Source of the DNA: Halichoerus grypus
Taxonomy: Eukaryota; Chordata; Mammalia; Carnivora; Phocidae
Assembly: GCF_964656455.1 (NCBI RefSeq)
Contig: NC_135725.1
Span: 52,397,688-52,461,687 of the forward strand
Direction of reading: 5' to 3'
Length of the DNA: 64,000 nucleotides
Each line of letters opens with the position of its first letter. The first letter of the stretch is position 1. Of this stretch, positions 56,655 through 64,000 are shown one piece after another. The notes beneath the pieces were generated by a model that ran no database searches, had not been told where the DNA came from, and saw nothing but the letters and a program-made list of their open reading frames with translations. The translations under genes were made by a program, and so were the position numbers.

Positions 56655-56817
56655 TTTGACCAGAATATTGGAGATTGGAGGTATCTCAGAGTTTATCTGG
56701 CTCAATTCCTTCTTCTTGTATGTGAATAAACTAGAGGAGACCCAGAGAAGTAAGGTGATTTGTTCAATATCATACTTTGAATTAGTGGAGAGCCAGGATC
56801 AGAACCAAGATCTCCTG
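56655..56817 (-). mobile_element. MIR-related SINE
   Basis: 'gtgaataaactagaggagac', 'agaagtaaggtgatttgttc' and 'gagccaggatcagaaccaag' form the inverted MIR-type core. A CAN SINE is inserted at its end (56818). Confidence 0.65.
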
Positions 56818-57013
56818 GGGTGCCTGGGTGGCTCAGTCGATTAAGCGTCTGCCTTCAGCTCGGGTCATAATCTCAGGGTCCTGGAATCGAGCCCCGCATT
56901 GGGCTCCCTGCTTAGCAGGGAGTCTGCTTGTCCCTCTCGCCTTGCTCTTCCCCTACTTGTGCTCTCTCTGTCTCTCTCTCGAATAAATAAATAAAATCTT
57001 AAAAAAAAAAAAA
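56818..57013 (+). mobile_element. CAN SINE, young, perfect 17-bp TSD
   Basis: 'gggtgcctgggtggctcagt' head, near-consensus body, 'aataaataaataaaatctta' and A14. The TSD agaaccaagatctcctg is identical at 56801-56817 and 57014-57030. Confidence 0.97.
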
Positions 57014-57146
57014 AGAACCAAGATCTCCTGATAACTAGTGTGCATATTTTCCTCTATATGTACTGCCTTTTTGTGCTCCGTGGACATAGTTTCCTTCATT
57101 ATTGTTCTTGTTCATAGCATACTTTTAGATTGGAATTGGGCATGGT

Positions 57147-57806
57147 GCTAGTTTTCTAGTTTTGTGTCACGATTTACCAGAAACTTAGTGGTTTAAAACA
57201 ACACACATTTATTATCTCACCGTTTTTGTGGGCCAGGAGTCTTGACATGGTTTAGCTAGTTCCTTTGCTCATGGTCTCCCAAGGCTGCAATCAAGATGTT
57301 GAATGGGCTATGTTCCTTTCTGGAGCTTAGAGTCTGCTTTCAAGTTCACATGCTTATTGGCAGAGTTTAGTTTCTTGTGTTTGTAGGACTCAGGTCTGTT
57401 TTCTTGCTGGTTGTCAGCCAGGAGCTGCTCTCAGCTCCTGGAGACACATTTCATTGCCTGTGACCCTCTGACAACATGGAAGCCTACTTCTTCAAGACCC
57501 GCAGAAGTATCTCACCCTTCAGAAAGGGCTCAGTTACTCTTTTTTAAGAATTTGCATCTGATTAAGTCAGGCCCACCCAAGATAATCTCCTTTTTGATTA
57601 ATTCATAGTCATCTGATTTGGGACCTTAATTACATCTGCAAAGTCCCCTCACCTTTGCCAGATAATATAACCTATTCACAGGGGTGACATGGGGTCATAG
57701 TCATGATCCACGTGTGTGTCCTACCCACATTCAAGGGAAGGGGATCTTTCAGGTTTAGGGAATGGGGCAGGGATTTTGGAGGCCAGCTTAGAATTCTGCT
57801 ACCACA
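57147..57806 (-). mobile_element. MLT1-like (ERVL-MaLR) LTR
   Basis: Plus-strand order 'aaacttagtggtttaaaaca', 'cacatttattatctcaccgt', 'ttaattacatctgcaaagtc' and 'cctattcacaggggtgacat', ending 'gaattctgctaccaca', is the reverse complement of a MaLR LTR. About 660 bases, possibly complete. Confidence 0.68.
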
Positions 57807-58970
57807 GGCTATAGATCGAGGAAGACTTCCATGAGAGGTGATGCGTGAGCTGTGAGTTACTTGAGGATACATTATTCATGCTTCTTTTATTTAAATCTCT
57901 AATGCATAACACAGTGTCTAGTATATCATTAAGTTGTAAGTTTTTGTTATGGAGTTAAATATACATACAAAAACCCACCATGAGCAGCTTTTAGAGATTT
58001 GATAAAGCATTTCGAGCTGTAGGAACTACCACAGGGTCAGGTTTAGGAGAAAGCGAGAGAGAGATTGTGACGTCTCTATGACAATTTGCTCTACATCACT
58101 GCCAATGGATTCAGAGACTGTCACTTCCAGACCTGGTTACTGCTGCCCATAGTATCACTTTCTAAAGCATCCTGGATACAATCTTCCCAGCAATCTTTTG
58201 ATGGAAGACCCCAGGATTTCTACTGCTGACCCAGCTGACTATTTGTTGCATGGTCACTGGTTTATCTTGGCTCTCAGATGCCTCTGTATCCACTGATGTC
58301 CTGATATATCATGGATTATTACCCCAAGAATCAAGTGATAATGTTTTTATCATTTCTAGAATCCTTGAAGGAGAATTGGGATTACAGTTACTGTTCTTTG
58401 AGCTTAAAATGAGCTTCAATCAAGAGGAGGAATGAAAATTGCTTAAGTCAGACCCCACAGTTAAAGGTAAAAAATGCCTAGATTCTTTGAAAACTTTAGT
58501 TTGAAAGCATTTCTAGTGTTCAGCTCAGCTAAAGGGAAGGGTGCTTTGTTACAGAATACAATGACAGCTCTGGAAAATAGCAGCCTCTATGGCTTGCTGA
58601 CACTGGGAACATAGATGTAGGAGGGGGAATAGTTTTATGAAAATCTACCTTATTTGGAAAAGGCCTTGCTTTAAGTAAAATAAAAAAAGGGCCTTGAGCT
58701 TTGTAAGTTTGGAAATGAATAGAAATAGATATTACTCGACAGACCTACCTAGTGTGTGCACGTGGGGGCCAGGATAAGAGGACTGCATTACACTGTTTTT
58801 TTCCTCTACAGGGTTGAATATAGCTCATTCTGATAAATTTTTAGTTCAACTGTTGATCCACTTTCTATTTTTTCTGTGTCCTTTACTCCAAATTATCTTT
58901 TTTTTTGCTCTTTTCCAGTAACTTGGTGTAGAAATAATATTATAAATGTAGGATTTTATCAAAAATAGAA
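57807..58970. other. No supported gene
   Basis: The open frame at 58250-58435 is unrecognised. The remainder is single-copy-looking. Confidence 0.42.
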
Positions 58971-58972
58971 AT

Positions 58973-59110
58973 GAACACACACGCGCACACACACACCACT
59001 GCCATCATCACCATCATGGATCTTTAGGAAACTCCCCAAATGCACCATCTTTTTTCTGTGTGCGCGCACGCGTGTGTGTGCGCAGGCACGCACGCACGCA
59101 CGCATGCACT
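58973..59110. repeat. (AC)n and (TG/CG)n alternating tracts
   Basis: 'cacacacgcgcacacacaca' at 58976 and 'gtgcgcgcacgcgtgtgtgt' followed by repeated 'acgc' at 59059-59107. These are two alternating purine-pyrimidine runs in roughly inverted relation. Confidence 0.9.
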
Positions 59111-59520
59111 CTTTGGAATTTCTGCTATACCTCAAGCGGTTAGCTGTTTTCCTGATCTCAGTTCTGGGGGGTTCGGGCTTCTTTGCATGCTCCCTTGGGC
59201 TATTCTACATGGGAACCTCATCTCCTTAATCCAATTTCATTCCCAAACGCGTGCAAATGCTAATGAGTTTCACTAGACTTTGAGGGATGGTTTGGTTGGT
59301 CTTACTGTATGGTGTAGCTTTCTGCCCTCACACTGAGTCCCTCTCTTCTCTCTCTCTGTCTTTTCTTGCCTTTGCCTACCTCCTGAGTTGCCTTAGAAGC
59401 TCCAAATTCTTCCTGTCATTAAGCTTTTTTCTTCTTCCTCTAAAGTCTCGGTGCCAGCTAACTCTTAGTTCTTAGTTTGAGTAGGGAGAGGTGGGGGCCA
59501 CTTCCTACCCACGCACTTAA
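59111..59520. other. No recognisable gene or repeat
   Basis: Includes a pyrimidine-rich patch at 59337-59375. Nothing else seen. Confidence 0.45.
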
Positions 59521-59533
59521 CAAAGTTTTTTTT

Positions 59534-59740
59534 TAAGATTTTATTTATTTGTTTTGGGGGGGAGCACAGACATGCGCAGTTGGGGGTGAGGCGGAGAGAG
59601 AGGGAGAGAGAATCTCCAGCAGACTCCCCGCTGAGCGTGGAACCAGACAAGACACAAGGCTCGATCCTAGGACCCTGAGTTCATGACCAGAGCTGAAACC
59701 GACAGTAAGATGCTTAACCAGCTGAACCACCCAGGCACCC
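59534..59740 (-). mobile_element. CAN SINE, older subfamily
   Basis: 'taagattttatttatttgtt', then a G-rich patch, 'gctgaaaccgacagtaagat' and 'ccacccaggcacccc'. 'caaagttttt' on both sides is the TSD. Confidence 0.9.
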
Positions 59741-59825
59741 CAAAGTTTTTTTTTTTTTTTAATCTTTTTTCCTTAACATGCACTGTAGTGTTAGCTGTTA
59801 AGATTAAAACATTTTCTCCATGTTG

Positions 59826-60135
59826 ATATGTATGATGATATGTATTACATGAATATGTATATATGTATATGTTCAGAATACATATACATATATGAGGAAA
59901 ATCGCAATAGAAAAACAGAAAATATTCTCTCTCTCTGTCTCTCACACACAAACACACACACGTGCGTGCGCACATACCCATACACACAAAGGAAATACAC
60001 CAAAATGTTAACAATGGTCATCTCTGAGTAGTGGGTTTATGGGTGATTTTTGTTTGTCCTCGTCCTTTACTGCATGCTATTTTAACATTTATGCATGTAT
60101 TATTTGCAACATGAAAAGCAATAAAAAAACCTAAA
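59826..60135 (+). mobile_element. Old L1M-type LINE 3' UTR
   Basis: 'ccaaaatgttaacaatggtc', 'agtagtgggtttatgggtga' and 'caacatgaaaagcaataaaa' (60000-60127) are the diverged L1M 3' UTR. It is preceded by an AT-rich tract and a mixed CT/CA/CG microsatellite (59925-59990). Confidence 0.72.
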
Positions 60136-60139
60136 ATGT

Positions 60140-61140
60140 AACAGAAAGAGTACAATGAGATACCCATAAATCCTGCTTGCTGTCCCATAGAATGTGCTGC
60201 CCCAGTAAGCAGGGGAGGTGAGAGACCGCGTTCTGATGTAGTCCATTGTGACCTCGGGAGACCATTTCTCCTCTTTCAGTTCATGAAGACAGAAAACTGA
60301 CCATTGATTTGATAAGTGGAGGTCCTTGGTGATCTTGAAAGAACTGTTTCAATGCTGTGGTGGGGAAAATTCTGATTTCTAAGTGGTTTATATATATCGT
60401 CTGCAAGAAAGTAGTTGACTTACAGTCTCCTAGGAATAATAAGTCCCTTTAAAACTTGTTGGCAAAATAAAATTGGACAGCTTATGTACATGCAGTCACC
60501 TTGCATTCCTAAATGTTAGTTTTCCCTCCCTATGGAACAGAGTTTTTCTAAACTTTGCCCTTGGGGTTAGATTCATGACCTTGCTGTCGTTGGTAGCACC
60601 AGCCAACTGGTCCAGTTGATCACTAAGCCATCCATAGTGTCATCTGCAATTCCTATTTTTGAGGCGTTTTTGCCATGATGTTATATTTAGGCAGCTTTCC
60701 TGCAGCTTAAGGGAAAGCAGGCTTTTCTGTGTCAGGTAAGAAAATCACTTATTGGACCATTGTTTTTCCACTCTGATATGGAGGCAGAAGCTGACCATAT
60801 GCCATGTTGTCAACTATGCAACTAGGTCCTTGATCAGCCAAGATGACACATAACAGGTTGAACAGGAATGGCCACAGGGATCTGGAGAAGATGCCATTGG
60901 GAGTTGACAATTTTGTATATTGTATATTCTGTATATTTTCAATTTTGACTTTCCCATTTCCCTCTCCATCTCGAAATTTAGGCCTAAAGATAAATCATCT
61001 CATTAGGCGGGGGCTAAAAAAAGGTTATTAAATATATGCCAGCATTTGACCTGCATGAGGGTGACAGAGTCCCAAAGTGAGCTAACTTCATTCTCTGATG
61101 CAAAAGCCATAACCCAAAGAGAACAGTGCTGCAAAAATCA
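60140..61140. other. No supported gene; part may be a very old LINE relic
   Basis: 60560-60900 has a faint CR1-like feel ('aacaggaatggccacaggga'). The rest is single-copy-looking. Confidence 0.3.
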
Positions 61141-61151
61141 TGTAGGGAAAA

Positions 61152-61165
61152 CCAGCAGGTGGCGC
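61152..61165 (+). promoter_or_regulatory. CTCF core binding motif
   Basis: 'ccagcaggtggcgc' matches the CTCF consensus CCASYAGRKGGCRS at every position, and the next bases 'tgctg' continue a good context. It lies in repeat-free sequence, so it is not a SINE by-product. Occupancy is not shown by sequence alone. Confidence 0.6.
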
Positions 61166-62190
61166 TGCTGCTCCGTATGTCTCTTCAGAGGCACACACAT
61201 GTGCGTAGAGAAGTTGCATTTCAAAAGGCGGAGAAGTGTTTTAATGATGCCCATGCAAGGGTCTGCTGAAAAGAGTAGCCCCTTGTTGTGTCAGTCAGAA
61301 GTAAGCTCATCTTGGAAGGGGCTTAGCTCATTTGATCTTGGAAACTGAAGACTTAGCTCCACCAAAAAGAATGGAAATCAGAGGGAGATTTGCAAAGAGC
61401 ACAGCTTTCAATTCCCCCATGGAGAAATAAGGTTAGTGGTCTGGAGACAGCAAGCAAAAAACAGCACAACTAAAGACATTAGCCTTGGAGAGCCCTGAGG
61501 TTAATGTGGACGATAAGAGCTGCAAAACCCTACTACATGCTAATTTGGTTTGTTAACTTATTACATCCTTGAGAGAATATTTTTTTTTCTCCGGACTGGA
61601 TGAAGAATTCCCTTGAGCAACAGAGGTTTTTGTATCAGGAGATTAAGTAGCACAGAAAATTACAGCCCTGAATTTGTGCTGTTTGAGTTAAGGTGGTGTC
61701 AGCATTCCTATTTTAAGCCATTATTTTCAAGGCTGTGAGTTTGCCTGGGACATACTGATTCAGTCCAAGTATCACCTCAGCGCAGGACGTGTGTGGTGTG
61801 GTAGACTCTTGTAGAAAAGCAGAATCACTACAGGGGAGATGGGTTATAGGAGTTGGCTTCCTCTCACTCTTAAACAAAAAATACAACAGAAGTAAGTTAA
61901 AAATCCACTGCAGAAACATGTAATGAGTTAGAAAAAATGTTGGAATAAGATTTGTAGTGCAAAGACTTAGTGCTCATGCGTGAAAACAGAATTGACAAAA
62001 TGCACACTTATTAGCTTTTAATGATTACTTGGGCCAGTGATCTATGGACTGAGATAGATCTCCTCGAGACTGTAATGGCCCTAAAGGGTGTCTGGGTAAT
62101 AAATACATATTTTCGGAATTGGTTAGCACACGGCCGGGAGCGTTACTCGGGAAGGCCCACTGGCTGGGTTATATGATAACATAGCAATCA
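61166..62190. other. Single-copy-looking stretch
   Basis: No gene or repeat recognised. The frame at 61046-61348 spans the CTCF motif and has no recognisable protein. Confidence 0.42.
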
Positions 62191-62194
62191 TAAG

Positions 62195-62450
62195 GGATGG
62201 AAGGTAATAAACACCTGCAGAGGTTTTATTATGGTTCAGACTCTATTCTCTGTATTAGTTTACTCCCACGATGACGCCTACAATAACCCTTGTACAATAG
62301 GATTTATTATTCCCATTTTAGAGATGGAAAAAAAAAAACTGAGGCTGTATGAGGTGAAGCAGCTTTCCTTGGGTATTCAGTTGGAAAGTGCCTGGGACTT
62401 AAACTCAGGATTATCTGGTCTGAGGCTCATAATCCTTCCACAGTAATACC
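62195..62450 (-). mobile_element. MIR SINE, near full length
   Basis: 'tattcccattttagagatgg', 'gaggctgtatgaggtgaagc', 'gacttaaactcaggattatc' and 'ggctcataatccttccacag' follow the inverted MIR. Confidence 0.88.
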
Positions 62451-62509
62451 TCATGTATCTGCTCCTTAGAGGATATTTCATTCCCTTCCCATTGATCATT
62501 GTTTTTGAC

Positions 62510-62642
62510 AAGGGTGCCTAGTCTCAGTTTCCTTGTCTATAGAATAAGGATAATATCATCAGCTTCTCAGGGTTGGTGTGGAAACCTCTCAGCACAGGGC
62601 CTAACACACAGAAAGCACACCACATCTGCTCCCCACCATTAT
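62510..62642 (+). mobile_element. MIR SINE fragment
   Basis: 'tctcagtttccttgtctata', 'gaataaggataatatcatca' and 'cagggcctaacacacagaaa' follow MIR. A CAN SINE interrupts it at 62643 and it resumes with 'attattgctgttac'. Confidence 0.85.
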
Positions 62643-62848
62643 ATTATTATTATTATTATTATTAAAGATTCATTTATTTTAGAGAGTGTGTGCATGAGGA
62701 GGGGAGGGCAGAGGGGAGAGAGAGAATCTCAAGCAGACTCTGTGCTGATCACAGAGCCCAACACGGGGCTCGATCCCACAACCCCAAGATCACGACCTGA
62801 GCTGAAAGCAAGAGTTGACGCTTGACCAAGTGAGCCACCCAGGCGCCC
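62643..62848 (-). mobile_element. CAN SINE with (TTA)n tail, inserted in MIR
   Basis: (TAT)n expansion of the tail at 62643-62664, older-type body and 'ccacccaggcgcc'. The perfect 17-bp TSD ctgctccccaccattat is at 62626-62642 and 62849-62865. Confidence 0.96.
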
Positions 62849-62865
62849 CTGCTCCCCACCATTAT

Positions 62866-63260
62866 TGCTGTTACATTTGAGATGAAATGAAAAACAAGGC
62901 TATGGTAAACAGTGTGCTTTGTAACTAGACCGTTCAGCATTTAAGGCAATTATGCCACAGAAGTGTTAGTTTCCTCAATTTTCTCAGATTCATGAGGTGC
63001 AAGAGTAGAGTGCATACATTGATTTTCCAGCCAATAAGTAGACAAAGCCCAAGAAAGGAAAACAGGCATGGAAAATTGCATGTCGATACTCAGAGAAACA
63101 AGGTGATTGTGGTAATTGAGTGGAACCAAAAGAAGTCACGTGTGTGATTATTGGCTGCCCTCAGGGTATCAGTATTGCACTTTGTCATGGTCTTTGCATA
63201 GACTGGGAGGGAGAGGATCATGTAGATATACCTTCATCTCAAATCATTAGGGTCCATTTA
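62866..63260. other. No recognisable gene or repeat
   Basis: Single-copy-looking sequence up to the L1. Confidence 0.45.
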
Positions 63261-63263
63261 ATT

Positions 63264-64000
63264 AATAATTTTATTTTTTATTATTTTCTTAATTTAAATT
63301 CAATTAGTCAACATGTAGTACATCATTAATTTCTGATATAGTGTTCAGTGATTCATCAGTTGCATGTAACACCCAGTGCTCATCACATCATGTGCCCTCC
63401 TTAATGCCCATCACCCAGTGACCATCCCCCCATCCACCTCCCCTTCAGCAACCCTCAGTTTGTTTTCCAGAGTCCAGAGTTTCTCATGGTTTGTCTCCCT
63501 CTCTGATTTCTTCCCATTCAGTTTTCCCTCCCTTCCCCTGTGGTCCTCTGCACTATTTCTTATGTTCCACATATGAGTGAAACTTCATGGTAACTGTCTT
63601 TCTCTGATTGACTTATTTCACTCAGCATAATCCCCTCCAGTTTCATCCATGTTGGTGTAAATGGTAGGTATTCATCCTTTCTGATGGCTGAGTAATACTC
63701 CATCGTGTTACATGAACCACATCTTTATTCATTCATCTGCTGAAGGACATCTTGGCTCCTTCCACAGTTTGGCTATTGTGGACATTGCTGCTATGAACAT
63801 TGGGGTGCAGGTGCCCCTTCATTTCACTACATCTGTATCTTTGGGGTAAATAAATACACAGTAGTGCAATTGCTGGTTCATAGGGTAGCTCTATTTTTTA
63901 ACTTCTTGAGGAATCTCCATACTATTTTCCAGAGCGGCTATACCAGCTTGCATTCCCAGCAATGTAAGAGGATTCCCCTTTCTCCACATCCTTGCCAACA
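63264..64000 (-). mobile_element. Carnivore L1 LINE, 3' UTR and ORF2 C-terminus, continues off window
   Basis: On the minus strand this is the last part of L1 ORF2 (reverse transcriptase protein C-terminal region) followed by the carnivore-type 3' UTR. Markers on the plus strand are 'gcccatcacccagtgaccat', 'tgagtgaaacttcatggtaa', 'gctgagtaatactccatcgt', 'gtttggctattgtggacatt' and 'agtgcaattgctggttcata'. The 3' tail is the T-rich end at 63264-63290. ORF2 is dead: the tryptophan codon of the conserved DEWIKKMW-like stretch near 63735 has become a stop, and short indels are visible. Confidence 0.9.

Noticed and set aside
1..64000. CRISPR arrays, operons, phage or other prokaryotic systems
   Set aside because: The window is mammalian DNA. 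Repeats are SINE, LINE, LTR or microsatellite. No regularly spaced direct repeats with unique spacers exist.

Overview
The window is nuclear DNA from a carnivoran mammal. The clearest sign is about 26 copies of the tRNA-Lys-derived CAN SINE (SINEC), with the head 'gcctgggtggctcag' and a pyrimidine-rich tail leading to 'aaataaataaaatctt'. The subfamily looks arctoid (bear, seal or mustelid type) rather than dog: the dog-type 'gggatccctgggtggcgcagcgg' head is absent. Many copies keep both target-site duplications (TSDs), some perfect over 15-17 bases, so the family was active recently. The species cannot be fixed from the sequence alone.

I find no convincing protein-coding gene, no structured RNA gene and no prokaryotic-style system. 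The window reads as intergenic or deep intronic sequence. All long open frames are either repeat-derived or lack splice signals and recognisable protein. The best possible exon is at 50294-50510 on the plus strand: it is open, has a polypyrimidine tract and acceptor, and a consensus AAG|GTGAGT donor, but I do not recognise the peptide.

Layout. 0-15 kb is dense in repeats: an old L1M 3' end, 14 CAN SINEs, a carnivore-type ERV class I solo LTR (about 2.93-3.64 kb, minus), an MLT1-like LTR, two L2 copies and a long L1M-like block (12.06-13.96 kb), with one SINE inserted inside another. 15.1-29.4 kb has no CAN SINE. It holds a likely conserved non-coding block (16.24-17.09 kb), a crowd of MIR copies (17-24 kb), an L2, a possible CR1/L3-like relic and two MLT1-like LTRs. 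29.4-48 kb holds scattered CAN SINEs, two MER5-type hAT elements (one with its 8-bp TSD), an L2, a palindromic DNA element, AT-rich tracts and a pair of about 200-bp diverged direct copies 1.93 kb apart. 48-54 kb is SINE-poor and contains the candidate exon. 54-64 kb has another conserved-looking block (54.27-54.64 kb), an MLT1-like LTR, an L1M 3' UTR, Z-DNA-prone tracts, a textbook CTCF core motif at 61152-61165 and the 3' end of a carnivore L1 (minus) running off the right edge.

No genes act together here. Any function is likely regulatory (two conserved-looking blocks, the CTCF motif, a small CpG cluster), and each of these is inferred from sequence only. Repeat names come from recall of consensus patterns, and the boundaries of old repeats are approximate.
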